A stretch of 64,000 nt of DNA from Streptococcus panodentis (GCF_017884005.1 NZ_QFAY01000007.1:1-64000), one strand, 5' to 3'. Shown: positions 1 through 11,017, numbered from the stretch's first letter. Numbers and translations are program-made. The notes: generated by a model not told the origin, from the sequence alone.

Positions 1-28
1 ACTGAGCAAGAAAATGGCTCAAAACTAG

Positions 29-1992
<1,964 letters not shown>

Positions 1993-2086
1993 GAAAAAAC
2001 CTAAGCATACACCAAATAGAAAAGCACAAAAACTGCTTTTTATTTCGTATTTGCTTAGGTTTTGCCTGCCTGACCAGTAACAATCC
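1993..2086 (-). promoter_or_regulatory. LicT/BglG-type RAT antiterminator with overlapping terminator (bglP leader)
   Basis: Read on the minus strand, 2086-2058 is a 29-nt ribonucleic antiterminator: GGATTGTTACTG, a short loop, then CAGGCAAAACC, matching the lic/bgl consensus. Its 3' end overlaps the 5' arm of a terminator, AAACCTAAGCA paired with TGCTTAGGTTTTTT (down to 1994). A phosphorylation-controlled BglG-family protein would bind the RAT and block the terminator when substrate is present. The antiterminator gene itself is not in the window. Confidence 0.88.
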
Positions 2087-2094
2087 ATAAACTA

Positions 2095-2132
2095 AGTATA
2101 GCACAATTTCCAAAAGATGCAAGCGGTTTCTG
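2095..2132 (-). promoter_or_regulatory. Promoter with overlapping cre site for bglP
   Basis: Minus strand: -35 TTGCAT (2117-2122), 16-bp spacer, -10 TATACT (2095-2100). A catabolite-responsive element, AGAAACCGCTTGCA (2118-2131), overlaps the -35, so CcpA should repress initiation in glucose. The promoter lies 9 nt upstream of the RAT. Spacing and -10 are the same as in the promoter at 7172-7199. Confidence 0.8.
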
Positions 2133-2143
2133 AAATTATTTTT

Positions 2144-2170
2144 AAAAAGGCTGAGATTTCTCTCAACCTT
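2144..2170 (-). terminator. Terminator of the lipoprotein hydrolase operon
   Basis: Minus strand AAGGTTGAGA-GAAA-TCTCAGCCTT followed by TTTAAAAA, directly after the stop of the carboxylesterase gene. It separates the three-gene operon from the bglP promoter. Confidence 0.75.
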
Positions 2171-2176
2171 CACATA

Positions 2177-3877
2177 CTATCTCTTATCAAAGTCCGACAG
2201 GTTGCCGTATTTTTCATCCAGTCCGTAGCTGAACCAGCGGCCATTGAGGACTTGGGTCAGCAGCTGCTCCTTACGCTCTTGACTGATGCTCGTATCAGCC
2301 GCTATTTGCTCCAGCACATCTGTATAGTTGTAGTCCTTTTTGCCCATCTGGGCACTGGCCTGCTCCTTGGTCGCATCCAGATAAAGGGTCGGCGCCTCTC
2401 CGGCTGCCGTCCATTCCTGCCAGCGGGGCAGATTTTTGCCGTTAGGATTGCCTGTTGAGATAAACTGATAGAGATAATCTTGGAAGAGCTGGGACAGTTC
2501 CTGAGCTCCTTTAGACGCATAAGCCTGACCAACCAGCTGCTGGTAGTTTTGATTATCCCGGTCCAAGAGCGGCACAAAGACGCCATGGTAGGAACCGAAG
2601 GTCGACATAGGCGAACCGACCACTGCAGCATCTTCCCCAAATCGAATCTCCGCCGAATAGATGGAGGCTTTATAAGATGGAGCCATTTTCTCAGCCGACT
2701 CCTGAACATTGAAAAGACTGTAGAACTGGCCGCCATAGGTATTGACAAAAGCATAGTCACTGGCTGCCGGCTCCTGGTCCATGGTCTTGGCTGCCTGGGC
2801 CTGGGCAAAGTATTTGTCATAGTAGGCAAAGAGAGAAAATTCAGTTTCCCCCGTCAGCATGAGCAGAGGGACCTGATTGTAATTTTTCGTGTCGAAGCCT
2901 TCCTTGGGCAGGACGGCACCGTCCATATAGAGATGGGGGAAAACGCTCATACGGATGCCGGCATTGCCCATGAGAGGCGCCAAGCGCTTTGCGTCCAAGT
3001 CCTGCAGGTAATCCCTGACAGCACTGTCCCTGCTTAGGAGCCAGGCCTTGGCCTCCTCCAAATCACCCTTCTTGCCGTCTTCCACAGCCAGCGGTGCCAG
3101 GGCCTCCGCAAAGACCTGCTGACTCTTTGCTTCGTCTGCCACAGTCATCCCGCCGCTGAAGGAGACAGCCTTGTCAAATTTCCCTTTGAAAATAGAAGAA
3201 ATCAGCATGGCCATGACATCCCGGCCGCCGGCTGAAAAGCCTGATACGGTCACATTTTGGCTGTCGCCGCCAAATTCCTCGATATTTTCCCGAATCCAGT
3301 CCAGAGACTTGGCAATGTCCAAAAGACTGTAGTTGCCGGAATTTTCCTCATCACTGCCAGTCTTGAGAGCCGGCAGCGGATTGAAGCCCAAAACGCCCAG
3401 ACGATAGTTGACTGATACAAAAATGGCATCATGCGTTTTGACAAAGGAAGCACCTGAGATTTCCTCAGACTTGCCGGTCTGATTGTTGCCGCCATGGATG
3501 TAGACCAGGACTGGCAGCTTTTCCTTGTCAGAATCAGGCCGGTAAATGTCCAGATTGAGGGCATCTTCACTGCCGATAACCCCATCCGCAGAGGACTGCA
3601 GGGCTACTTGGCCGGACTTGGTCGCATCCCGCTCGCCGCTCCATTTTTCAGGATCTGCGGGCGCCTTGAAACGATTTTCCCCTGAGGTCTCCCCGCCATA
3701 GGGAACCCCTTTCCAGGTCAGGACGCCGTCCTTCTCTCCACCTTTGACGGCTCCGTAGGCTGTCTGACGGACTGTCCGATCTGTACTTTCCTTGGACTGG
3801 CTCTGACCGCAGGATACCAAGATTACAGACAGGACCGTCAGCAGCAGCAGGAGGCTGCTGATTTTCTTGACTTTCAT
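2177..3877 (-). CDS. Secreted carboxylesterase (type B / PnbA-like) lipoprotein
   Basis: A 566-residue type-B carboxylesterase anchored outside the cell. A lipoprotein signal peptide ends at the lipobox LVSC (C23). The alpha/beta-hydrolase fold carries the nucleophile elbow GFSAGG with S215, the oxyanion-hole region YIHGGN, and a probable catalytic histidine H431 in GSYHGVF. The family hydrolyses carboxylic esters of broad type; p-nitrobenzyl esterase is the named relative. It is the last gene of a three-gene operon, 33 bp after the DUF1593 gene, under cre and RAT control. The co-regulation with a beta-glucoside PTS suggests acylated glycosides or plant esters as substrate, but that is inference. 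Family assignment is secure; the natural substrate is unknown. Confidence 0.88.
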   Translation of the reverse strand: MKVKKISSLLLLLTVLSVILVSCGQSQSKESTDRTVRQTAYGAVKGGEKDGVLTWKGVPYGGETSGENRFKAPADPEKWSGERDATKSGQVALQSSADGVIGSEDALNLDIYRPDSDKEKLPVLVYIHGGNNQTGKSEEISGASFVKTHDAIFVSVNYRLGVLGFNPLPALKTGSDEENSGNYSLLDIAKSLDWIRENIEEFGGDSQNVTVSGFSAGGRDVMAMLISSIFKGKFDKAVSFSGGMTVADEAKSQQVFAEALAPLAVEDGKKGDLEEAKAWLLSRDSAVRDYLQDLDAKRLAPLMGNAGIRMSVFPHLYMDGAVLPKEGFDTKNYNQVPLLMLTGETEFSLFAYYDKYFAQAQAAKTMDQEPAASDYAFVNTYGGQFYSLFNVQESAEKMAPSYKASIYSAEIRFGEDAAVVGSPMSTFGSYHGVFVPLLDRDNQNYQQLVGQAYASKGAQELSQLFQDYLYQFISTGNPNGKNLPRWQEWTAAGEAPTLYLDATKEQASAQMGKKDYNYTDVLEQIAADTSISQERKEQLLTQVLNGRWFSYGLDEKYGNLSDFDKR

Positions 3878-3910
3878 GATTTGCTCCTTTTCTTTAAAAA
3901 TTCAAACTTC

Positions 3911-5503
3911 CTAGTCCACCATAATCACTACCCGCTGGTAGCCTTTCAGCTGATGGGCACCGTCATCCTGCACTTCCAGAATCATATGGAAGGTATCACC
4001 CTTCTTGGCGTCCTTGGGAATGGTAAAGGAGACCGTCTCTGTATCAGCTCCGGTCAGCTTGACGGGATCCACCACTTCGCCCTTGTCCAGTTCTCGGTAG
4101 AGGCTGAGCTGGAGACCGCCTTCATTCCTGTCCTTATCGGAGACAGGCTTGGAAGTACCCTGGTATTCCTGATAGCTGTCGGCCTCGAAATAGCGCCACC
4201 ACTTGTAGGTCAGTTTATTCTTATCCGGATCGCTGCCCTGGCCAGTCAGGCTAATCTTGTCGCCAGCCTTGGCAGTCAGCTGGCTGCCTTCCTTGACACT
4301 GGCGGTCGGCGCATGATTGGCATCCTCATACCTGTCCGCAATGCCCCAGTCGGCACGCGCCGCAAAATCCCGCTGAATATCATCAAACCAGCGCGTCAGG
4401 GTGTATTCCGCCTCAAAGCGCTTGGAGTAGGGATTGTAGTCTAAAACGGTGTTTTGATAAAGCTTGTCATTGACCAGACCGAAACGGCCGCCCCAGCCGC
4501 CGTAAGTCGGCTGCTTGATGTCCTGAAGGCCGTTGTTAAAGAGATAGAAATAAGACGGTGAATCTCCTTCAGAGATAAAGTCATATTTCTGATACTGAGG
4601 ATTTTTAGCCAGATAGGCCTCACTGCCCCGCTGCTCCTCATCTAGCTCACCGGGCACCACCTTGCCGTCACCCATGAGAGCATACCTAGCCAGCAGGGGA
4701 CCGTGGTCTTTCTGGATATTTTCCCGGTTCCAGTCCCCCTGCAGATAGGTATTGAGTTCGACACTGTGCATCTTCCAGGCATAGGCAAAATGCCAGAAAT
4801 TGGACTGGTCGTTGATGACCTGCAGGTCCGGCCAGGATTTTTGGATGTAGGCCTTATAGCTGTTATCCTGATCCAAGATGATATAGAGAATCAGCTTTTT
4901 ATAAATTTTAGCCTGAATATCCTTCCAGTTGGACTTGTCCTTGTACGCTTCTTCGATGGACTTGAGGGCCCGGGCAGTCGTATTGGTCCCGCCCCAGGTC
5001 TGGACATAGAGAGGTCTGTCATCATCATTGAGAAAAAGGTCTTTGAGAAATTCCGATCCCTCTGTCACCTCATCCATTTCACCGACATTTTTGATATTGC
5101 CGATTTTGGTATTTTTGCGGATGCTGTCGGCTGTTGGGAAACCTTCGGCATGCTTGGCCAGGTTGGGCTGGATTTTCTCATAGGCATCCAGCATCTGGTA
5201 GATCCAGTCCGTGCCCGTCCAGCGATAGGGCTCGATGCCCTTGCTGCTGTCACCGGCATAGTGGTAGGTCGAGCTGGTAAGGACAATCCCCTCCAGCTGC
5301 ATTTCATTGGCATAGTAAAAATAGCGAATCATGGAGTCCATATCATCCACTTCACCGTCTGTCGTGATGACTGTCCGAGCTTTGTCTGGCTTTGCAGCTG
5401 ACTGGGGCTTCTCCTGCCGCTGGCTGGTCTGACTGCAGCCCAAGAGCAGAATTGCTGACAAAGCCGCAAGCCCCATCCAGATCATAGCGTACTTTCTGTT
5501 CAT
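3911..5503 (-). CDS. DUF1593 (nucleoside-hydrolase-like) lipoprotein with Ig-like C-terminal domain
   Basis: A 530-residue lipoprotein: signal peptide to the lipobox LLLGC (C23), then a nucleoside-hydrolase-like domain beginning RTVITTDGEVDDMDSM (about residues 43-58), whose DxxxDD-like acidic cluster resembles the metal-binding N-terminus of nucleoside hydrolases. The C-terminal ~110 residues (HAPTASVKEG... with GSDPDKNKLTYKWW) look like an Ig/PKD-type beta-sandwich. This matches the DUF1593 / Sde0182-type family, known mainly from polysaccharide degraders. Probable activity: hydrolysis of an N- or O-glycosidic bond, unproven. It is the middle gene of the operon, 14 bp after the esterase and 33 bp before the carboxylesterase. 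Confidence 0.82.
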   Translation of the reverse strand: MNRKYAMIWMGLAALSAILLLGCSQTSQRQEKPQSAAKPDKARTVITTDGEVDDMDSMIRYFYYANEMQLEGIVLTSSTYHYAGDSSKGIEPYRWTGTDWIYQMLDAYEKIQPNLAKHAEGFPTADSIRKNTKIGNIKNVGEMDEVTEGSEFLKDLFLNDDDRPLYVQTWGGTNTTARALKSIEEAYKDKSNWKDIQAKIYKKLILYIILDQDNSYKAYIQKSWPDLQVINDQSNFWHFAYAWKMHSVELNTYLQGDWNRENIQKDHGPLLARYALMGDGKVVPGELDEEQRGSEAYLAKNPQYQKYDFISEGDSPSYFYLFNNGLQDIKQPTYGGWGGRFGLVNDKLYQNTVLDYNPYSKRFEAEYTLTRWFDDIQRDFAARADWGIADRYEDANHAPTASVKEGSQLTAKAGDKISLTGQGSDPDKNKLTYKWWRYFEADSYQEYQGTSKPVSDKDRNEGGLQLSLYRELDKGEVVDPVKLTGADTETVSFTIPKDAKKGDTFHMILEVQDDGAHQLKGYQRVVIMVD

Positions 5504-5517
5504 TTTATTCCTCCTGC

Positions 5518-7017
5518 TTATTTATGCTGGCTATTTAACCAGTCAAAGACATTTGTGTAGGACTGACCGCCCACTGTCGCTGCAGCTGGACCGCCCTTTT
5601 CCGCATTGCTGGCTGCAAACCCCGTCAGGGCAGGGCTGTTTTTTACTTTTTCTACATCCTGAACGCCGCCTACCTGATCATTAAAGAAATAAATCCAAGA
5701 CCAGTGCCCTAAATAGTCAACACCGTCAACATCTGCACTTGGGACGCTCTCATAGTAGGAAAACCATTTGTTGTCTGCGCCGCTGTCCACTAAGGCTTTG
5801 TAAACCGGCAGGGCGTAGTCAGACGGTTGGACAATCTGGTCATTGGCTGCATGGACAAACCAGATGGGCAGGGCAGACAGGGTCTTGATTTTTTCTTCAT
5901 CAAAATACAGGCCGCCGTCCTTGACAAAGCCAGCAGATCCGGCCGTCTGGTCTGCCGTCTTTTTATAGGTCCCATCCGGATTGCGCTCAAAACTGTAGTA
6001 AGAGTAGGCCGTCGCCTGAGGCACCAGCGCTGCAAAGTAGTCCGGATAATGCAGAGCCAGATTGAGGGTCATATAGCCGCCGTTGGAGCAGCCAGCCAGA
6101 TAAATGCGGCTGCTGTCTATGTCCGGATTGGACTGGACATAGGCCTTGATGGTATCCATGAGGATTTCAGTATAGCGGGACACTCCAGCCCCCGCTCCAT
6201 TCGTCCCGTCGCCTTCGTCCATCCAGTAGGTCGGGGTTTGGACCGCCAGCACATAAGCGCCGCTCTCCTTTCGGTCGTCAGCCGCTGTGAAATGCTGCTG
6301 AATGTCATCGCGAACCAGAGCCGTTACTTCATTGCCTAAGAGGGTAATGTCCGTATCCGTACCGCCCTCACCTTGGCCGTGCAGCCAGATGAGGAGCGGA
6401 TTCTTGGCTCCCTTTTTCAGCTGTTTAGGCTCATAGGCCGCATAGTTCAGGGTCAATTTTTCCTTCTGCTGAGTCAGAGGATTGGTGTAGCTGCCGGAAT
6501 AGCTGTCACGTTTAGTAAAGGCCGCTAGCTCAGCAGAGACCCGATGGTTGATAGCATCAGCTTCTTTGGACAGGGCCTGCTGATGATCGACTACTAGATT
6601 GTTCACTGAAACCGGATAGCTTGGGGCCCATTCATTCATAAGAGTGCTCAGATTGTAGTGGAAGGGCGACGCATTGCCAGACGGATCCTCAAAGCTGTAG
6701 TTCACCTGCAGCTCAAGAGTCGCATAGTCGCTGCTCTGTCCTTCCTTGACGGCCTTCCCCTCTGCATCGGATAGATAGCTCTTGCTGATAGCGCGCTCAA
6801 CTCCCGCTGTCAACAGCTTGGCCTTAGAGGTATCCAGAGAGCTGACCGGTTCTTTCAAATTCAAAATCACCTTGGACACCGCAGGACCAAACTCATAGCC
6901 CTGAATGCCGATGCTGATATTGTCAATAGCATTTGAAGTACGCGGCCGGCTGCCGCAGGCCGCTGCCAAAGCAGCAACAGCAGCAACCGCCGACAGCTTT
7001 AAGTATCTTGAGTTCAT
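5518..7017 (-). CDS. Secreted alpha/beta-hydrolase esterase lipoprotein (prolyl-oligopeptidase/PHB-depolymerase-like)
   Basis: A 499-residue lipoprotein and first gene of the operon. The ATG at 7017 is chosen because AAGGAGGG lies 7 bases upstream; an upstream in-frame start at 7044 would precede that ribosome site. The signal peptide ends at LAAAC (C21). After a ~170-residue N-terminal beta-rich region comes an alpha/beta-hydrolase with IWLHGQGEGG, nucleophile S311 in GCSNGG, D393 in HAANDQIV, and H438 in YLGHWSW: a full catalytic triad. Such proteins include feruloyl and acetyl esterases and S9-like peptidases; I favour an esterase. The promoter at 7172-7199 and RAT at 7135-7163 lie immediately upstream. 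Confidence 0.85.
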   Translation of the reverse strand: MNSRYLKLSAVAAVAALAAACGSRPRTSNAIDNISIGIQGYEFGPAVSKVILNLKEPVSSLDTSKAKLLTAGVERAISKSYLSDAEGKAVKEGQSSDYATLELQVNYSFEDPSGNASPFHYNLSTLMNEWAPSYPVSVNNLVVDHQQALSKEADAINHRVSAELAAFTKRDSYSGSYTNPLTQQKEKLTLNYAAYEPKQLKKGAKNPLLIWLHGQGEGGTDTDITLLGNEVTALVRDDIQQHFTAADDRKESGAYVLAVQTPTYWMDEGDGTNGAGAGVSRYTEILMDTIKAYVQSNPDIDSSRIYLAGCSNGGYMTLNLALHYPDYFAALVPQATAYSYYSFERNPDGTYKKTADQTAGSAGFVKDGGLYFDEEKIKTLSALPIWFVHAANDQIVQPSDYALPVYKALVDSGADNKWFSYYESVPSADVDGVDYLGHWSWIYFFNDQVGGVQDVEKVKNSPALTGFAASNAEKGGPAAATVGGQSYTNVFDWLNSQHK

Positions 7018-7071
7018 AAGAAACCCTCCTTTAAAATGTGACAAACCTTAAAAGCGATTATTTTTTCCATA

Positions 7072-7163
7072 GAAAAAACCTAAACACACACTAAATAGAA
7101 AGCAGACTGCCGCTTTTTATCTCGTATTTGTTTAGGTTTTGCCTGCCCAACCAGTAACAATCC
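7072..7163 (-). promoter_or_regulatory. LicT/BglG-type RAT antiterminator with overlapping terminator (hydrolase operon leader)
   Basis: Minus strand 7163-7135 is a 29-nt RAT (GGATTGTTACTGG...GGGCAGGCAAAACC) differing from the bglP copy only in the loop (TTGG versus TCAG). It overlaps the terminator AAACCTAAACA / TGTTTAGGTTTTTT, which ends near 7073. The first gene begins 56 nt later. The match to the copy at 1993-2086 means one antiterminator can control both units. Confidence 0.88.
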
Positions 7164-7171
7164 ATAAAACC

Positions 7172-7211
7172 AGTATAGCAGATTAAAATATTTTTGCAAG
7201 CGCTTTCGCAA
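7172..7211 (-). promoter_or_regulatory. Promoter with overlapping cre site for the hydrolase operon
   Basis: Minus strand: -35 TTGCAA (7194-7199), 16-bp spacer, -10 TATACT (7172-7177) preceded by TGC. A near-palindromic cre, GCGAAAGCGCTTGC, covers the -35 (7195-7210). Predicted to be repressed by CcpA and induced by a beta-glucoside via antitermination downstream. Confidence 0.82.
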
Positions 7212-7264
7212 CAAAAACTAAAAAATAATCCTAAAAATTTCATAGGAAAAACTCAGCCCAACGG

Positions 7265-7525
7265 TTCCTAGTCATACTCAATGAAAATCAAGCAGCAACC
7301 GGGCAGTAGCTCGCTGCAGGCTGCTCACAGAGGCTGAGACAGCCACTTTCGCAATGAACCGACGGAGTCGGTTGCTGGTGTGCCGACCGCTTAAAGCAAA
7401 CTGGCTCAGCACACGGTTTCCGAACAAGTCTAAAAGAAAAAGGACTGGAGCTTCATCAGAACCAATCCTTCTTCTAACTGAAACTTTTTTGTCTCCGCCT
7501 CCTGATGTTGTGCGGGCTTTCATCA
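7265..7525. repeat. Composite intergenic repeat with BOX-like end
   Basis: Starts with TACTCAATGAAAATCAA, as in one end of pneumococcal BOX elements. It continues with GAGGCTGAGACAGCC and a stretch from about 7348 (GCAATGAACCGACGG...TTTCCGAACAAGTCT) that recurs, diverged, at 21746-21833. It ends with a minus-strand GAGGCGGAGACAAAAAAGTTTCA that closely resembles the last codons of bglP. No gene seen in 7212-7538. Confidence 0.55.
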
Positions 7526-7538
7526 GAAGGAACACTGA

Positions 7539-8810
7539 TTATAGCAAATGTTCCACATCCACTGTCAGAACCTGGCCGTCTTTGACAAGCTGCCGGCCGG
7601 CAATGTAGACATCTTTCACATCGCTGCCTTTGGCCGCATACAGAAGATGCGACAGCATATTTTCCAGCGGATAGAGGTGCAGCCTGCCTCGGGGCTGAAT
7701 GACCAGAAAGTCAGCCTGCTTGCCCTGTTCCAGACTGCCAATCTGATCCGCCATATCAAGAGCCTTGGCCCCCTCGATCGTCATCGCCTTAAGAGCCTGC
7801 TCAAGCGTGAAAGAAGTCGCGTCCCTGCTCCGCATCTTTTGCAGCAGAGCTGCCGTCCGTCCCTCCTCAAACATATCCAGATTATTGTTGGACGCTACCG
7901 AGTCCGTAGCCAGTCCGACAGAAATGCCGGCTGCGATCAGATCAACAACCGGTGCCACACCGGAGGCCAGCTTGAGATTGCTGATAGGATTGTGGGCGAT
8001 GCTGACCTGCGAATCAGCCAAGACAGCAATATCCCGCTCTGTAAATTCCACCCCATGAGCGAAAATCGCCGGCTGATCCAGATAGCCCAAGTCTTTGAGA
8101 AAGGCCAGAGGCCGCTTGCCCTGCGTTTCCAAAACAATCCGGTTTTCTTCCTCCGTTTCAGCTACATGGATATGCAGCTTCAGCCCCAGCTCACGAGCCA
8201 AATCCCCACTTCCTTTAAGCAAGTCCCGGTCACAGGTATAAGGTGAATGCGGCGCCACCATAACCCGAAAGCGGTCATCCTGATAGGAAAGGATGGCTTC
8301 GATAATGGATCGTGTCCGAGCCAGCGTTTCCTGAGCGGTCTCCTTCTCTGAGCTAAAGAGGGTCGGCGAAAAATAGCAGCGCATGCCGGATTCCTTAACC
8401 GCCTGATAAATCTGACTGATTTCGACTCCATTGGGATTGTACATATCATTAAAGGTCGTCGTGCCTGACTGCAGCATTTCTGCCAAGGCAAACTTGACAG
8501 CCTTGGTCGTCATTTCAGGAGTGAACTGGCTTTCGGCCGGCCAGATATAGTCTTCCAGCCATTCGTGCAGATTGCTGTCATCCCGAATACCGCGCAGACC
8601 CGTCATAGCTGAGTGCGTATGACAATTAACCAGCCCCGGCATGAGCCAGGCCCCCTCATAGTCCACCACATCTTGACATTTCGCTTCCCAGTCAGGCTTG
8701 TAGCCGCCGCAGTAAACAATGCGGCCGCCCTCTATTACTAAAAGCCCTTCCCGATAGACATGAAAATCACTGTCGCAGGTCACCAGATTGACATTTTTAA
8801 AAGCTTTCAT
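7539..8810 (-). CDS. mtaD: Amidohydrolase, MTA/SAH deaminase family
   Basis: A 423-residue cytosolic zinc amidohydrolase of the TRZ/ATZ family, expected to deaminate 5'-methylthioadenosine or S-adenosylhomocysteine. Metal-site motifs in order: NCHTHSAM, HVAETEEEN, FAHGVEF and GLATDSVASNNNLDMFEE. The stretch HNPISNLKLASGVAPV is typical of MtaD. Length is normal for the family. It is monocistronic, with a good sigma-A promoter at 8858-8886. The exact substrate cannot be read from sequence: guanine and other aminohydrolases are close relatives. Confidence 0.8.
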   Translation of the reverse strand: MKAFKNVNLVTCDSDFHVYREGLLVIEGGRIVYCGGYKPDWEAKCQDVVDYEGAWLMPGLVNCHTHSAMTGLRGIRDDSNLHEWLEDYIWPAESQFTPEMTTKAVKFALAEMLQSGTTTFNDMYNPNGVEISQIYQAVKESGMRCYFSPTLFSSEKETAQETLARTRSIIEAILSYQDDRFRVMVAPHSPYTCDRDLLKGSGDLARELGLKLHIHVAETEEENRIVLETQGKRPLAFLKDLGYLDQPAIFAHGVEFTERDIAVLADSQVSIAHNPISNLKLASGVAPVVDLIAAGISVGLATDSVASNNNLDMFEEGRTAALLQKMRSRDATSFTLEQALKAMTIEGAKALDMADQIGSLEQGKQADFLVIQPRGRLHLYPLENMLSHLLYAAKGSDVKDVYIAGRQLVKDGQVLTVDVEHLL

Positions 8811-8857
8811 TGCATTTCCCCTACTTTCCCAACTCTTACTTTCAAGAGATTTTAGCT

Positions 8858-8886
8858 ATTATAACAAGCCTGCGGCAATAGTGCAA
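8858..8886 (-). promoter_or_regulatory. Sigma-A promoter of mtaD
   Basis: Minus strand TTGCAC, 17-bp spacer, TATAAT, about 40 bp upstream of the start codon. Confidence 0.7.
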
Positions 8887-8934
8887 GACTTTTTGTTCTT
8901 GATTGCCTGACAAAACATTTGTTTGAGGATTTTC

Positions 8935-8980
8935 TAAAAAAAGATTGAAGAAATCTCAAAAAGAGAGCTTTCTTCAATCT
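8935..8980 (-). terminator. Terminator of msrAB
   Basis: Minus strand AGATTGAAGAAA paired perfectly with TTTCTTCAATCT, followed by TTTTTTT. The 5' arm includes the msrAB stop codon. Confidence 0.85.
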
Positions 8981-9915
8981 CCGTTCATATAGCGGAGCAG
9001 ATAGCCATAGCCTTCATTTTCCATTTCTTCCTTGGGAACAAAGCGCAGAGCGGCTGAGTTGATGCAGTAGCGCAGGCCGCCTTGGTCGGCCGGACCGTCG
9101 GTAAAGACATGACCCAGATGGGCATGGCCAGACCGGCTGCGCACTTCGATACGCTCCATGCCATGGCTCCTGTCCTCATAATAACGGATGACTTCTCTGG
9201 CAATGGGCCGAGTAAAACTCGGCCAGCCGCAGCCGGATTCAAACTTGTCAGCGGCGAAAAAGAGCGGCTCGCCAGTCGTGATGTCCACATAAATCCCTTG
9301 CTCAAACGAATCAAAATAGGCATTTTGGAAAGGCCGTTCTGTCGCACTATTCTGAGTCACCTGATACTGCTCTTGCGTCAGCTGATCTTTTAGTTCCGCA
9401 TCTGTAGGCTTCTCGTATTGACCTGGATCGACCAAGGGCTGGTAAGCATCATTGACATTGATATGACAGTAACCGCCAGGGTTTTTCTTGAGATAGTCCT
9501 GATGGTAGCCCTCGGCCAGAATATAGTGGCGCAGAGGCTCCAGCTCAACAGCAATCTTTTGCCCCAGCTGCTTTTCCTGCTCCGCACAGACCTGCTCTAG
9601 GACAGGCCGATCCGCTTCATCTGTATAGTAAAGGCCGGTCCGGTACTGGCGGCCGACATCATGGCCTTGCTTGTTGACAGACAGCGGATCAATGACCCGG
9701 AAATAATAGAGCAGAATGTCCCGCAGACTGACCCGCTTTTCATCATAGATGACCTGTACCGTCTCGGCATGGTCCGTCTGATGAATCAGCTGGTAATTGG
9801 TCGACTCCACCTGCCCATTGGCATAGCCCACCGTCGTCTCCTCCACACCCTCAATGCGGGAAAAATACTCTTCCAAGCCCCAGAAGCAGCCGCCAGCCAA
9901 GTAGATTTCTGCCAT
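8974..9915 (-). CDS. msrAB: Peptide methionine sulfoxide reductase MsrA/MsrB fusion
   Basis: A 313-residue fusion enzyme that repairs both epimers of methionine sulfoxide in proteins. Residues 1-~155 are MsrA, with catalytic C10 in GGCFWG; residues ~170-313 are MsrB, with [19 protein letters not shown] and the catalytic cysteine C284 in [10 protein letters not shown] see no CxxC zinc-binding pairs in the MsrB part, as in other streptococcal fusions. There is no signal peptide, so this is the cytoplasmic form. Upstream, 9964-9969 carries a minus-strand TATAAT preceded by TGC. Monocistronic. Confidence 0.93.
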   Translation of the reverse strand: MAEIYLAGGCFWGLEEYFSRIEGVEETTVGYANGQVESTNYQLIHQTDHAETVQVIYDEKRVSLRDILLYYFRVIDPLSVNKQGHDVGRQYRTGLYYTDEADRPVLEQVCAEQEKQLGQKIAVELEPLRHYILAEGYHQDYLKKNPGGYCHINVNDAYQPLVDPGQYEKPTDAELKDQLTQEQYQVTQNSATERPFQNAYFDSFEQGIYVDITTGEPLFFAADKFESGCGWPSFTRPIAREVIRYYEDRSHGMERIEVRSRSGHAHLGHVFTDGPADQGGLRYCINSAALRFVPKEEMENEGYGYLLRYMNGD

Positions 9916-10078
9916 AAAAACACCTCATTTCTTTGCGTCTATTCTCTCATAAAAGGTGTCGAAATTATAGCAATTTGATTAGAACTTTCTTCAAATTGAT
10001 ATGAAAAAGCTGGGTCCTAATGACCATCAACCCAGCCATATTCTTTATTTCAAATCACAACGACTCTTATATAGGAGA

Positions 10079-11017
10079 TTACTCCTCAATATACTGCAAT
10101 TTTCCTCGGAAATCTTCCAGGCTTTCATAGCCTTTTTCTTCCATAATAGCCTTGAGTTCTGCGGTGATCCGCTCAAAGGCTGCCACGCCTTCTTTATGAA
10201 GGGTAGTCCCCACCTGCACCATGCTGGCTCCGCAGAGGATATGCTCAAAGGCATCGCGGCCGGTCAGGACACCGCCGGTTCCGATGATTTGGATTTCCGG
10301 ATTCAGGCGTTGGTAAAAGGCATGGACATTGGCCAGAGCGGTCGGCTTGATGTACTGGCCCCCAATGCCGCCGAAGCCATTTTTCGGCCGAATCACCACT
10401 GACTCATCCTCAATATAAAGGCCGTTTCCAATGGAGTTGACACAGTTGACAAAGGCCAGCGGGAATTGATTGAAAACAGCAGCTGCCTGATCAAAGTGCA
10501 CGATGTCAAAGTAAGGCGGCAGCTTGATGCCCAGCGGCTTGGTGAAATAGGCGAAGACTTCCTTTAAAATCCTTTCTGTCGTCTCAAAATCATAGGCAAT
10601 CTGCGGTTTGCCGGGGACATTGGGACAGGAGAGATTGAGCTCGGTGATGCCTTGAAAATCACTGGCCTCAACTTTCTTCAGAATAGTATGGGTTTCCTCG
10701 GGCGACATGCCGACCAGCGAGAGAAAGAAGGTGCGGCTTGGCTCTCTTTCCTGCAGTTCCAGCAAGTAATCCAGATAATAATCCAATCCTTGATTGGGCA
10801 GGCCCATGGAGTTGATGGAGCCCAGCGGCACATCCTGATAGCGGGGCTCCGGATTGCCAGCACGGAAGTCCAAAGTCGCCGTCTTAGTCACAAAAGTTCC
10901 GGCCGCAGAGTCTTTGACGGCTTCCAGCTCTGCGATTGTCATACAGGCTACTCCAGCCGCATTCATGAGGCAGTTGTCAAAGTCAAATCCGGCAATACGG
11001 GTCTTCGTTGATGTCAT
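10079..11017 (-). CDS. pyrDA: Dihydroorotate dehydrogenase A (fumarate-dependent)
   Basis: A 312-residue class 1A enzyme that oxidises dihydroorotate to orotate in pyrimidine synthesis, with FMN and fumarate. Seen: [38 protein letters not shown], the [12 protein letters not shown] segment carrying the active-site cysteine, and [20 protein letters not shown] for FMN binding. The ATG at 11017 lies 10 bases after AGGAG and gives the usual family length; an in-frame TTG at 11026 abuts the ribosome site and is rejected. It stands alone rather than in a pyr operon. A possible -10 lies at 11095-11100 on the minus strand. Confidence 0.92.
   Translation of the reverse strand: MTSTKTRIAGFDFDNCLMNAAGVACMTIAELEAVKDSAAGTFVTKTATLDFRAGNPEPRYQDVPLGSINSMGLPNQGLDYYLDYLLELQEREPSRTFFLSLVGMSPEETHTILKKVEASDFQGITELNLSCPNVPGKPQIAYDFETTERILKEVFAYFTKPLGIKLPPYFDIVHFDQAAAVFNQFPLAFVNCVNSIGNGLYIEDESVVIRPKNGFGGIGGQYIKPTALANVHAFYQRLNPEIQIIGTGGVLTGRDAFEHILCGASMVQVGTTLHKEGVAAFERITAELKAIMEEKGYESLEDFRGKLQYIEE

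Noticed and set aside
3800..7017. Lipoprotein signal peptides as sources of short sex-pheromone-like peptides
   Set aside because: The hydrophobic segments show no convincing match to known enterococcal pheromones, and nothing else supports it.
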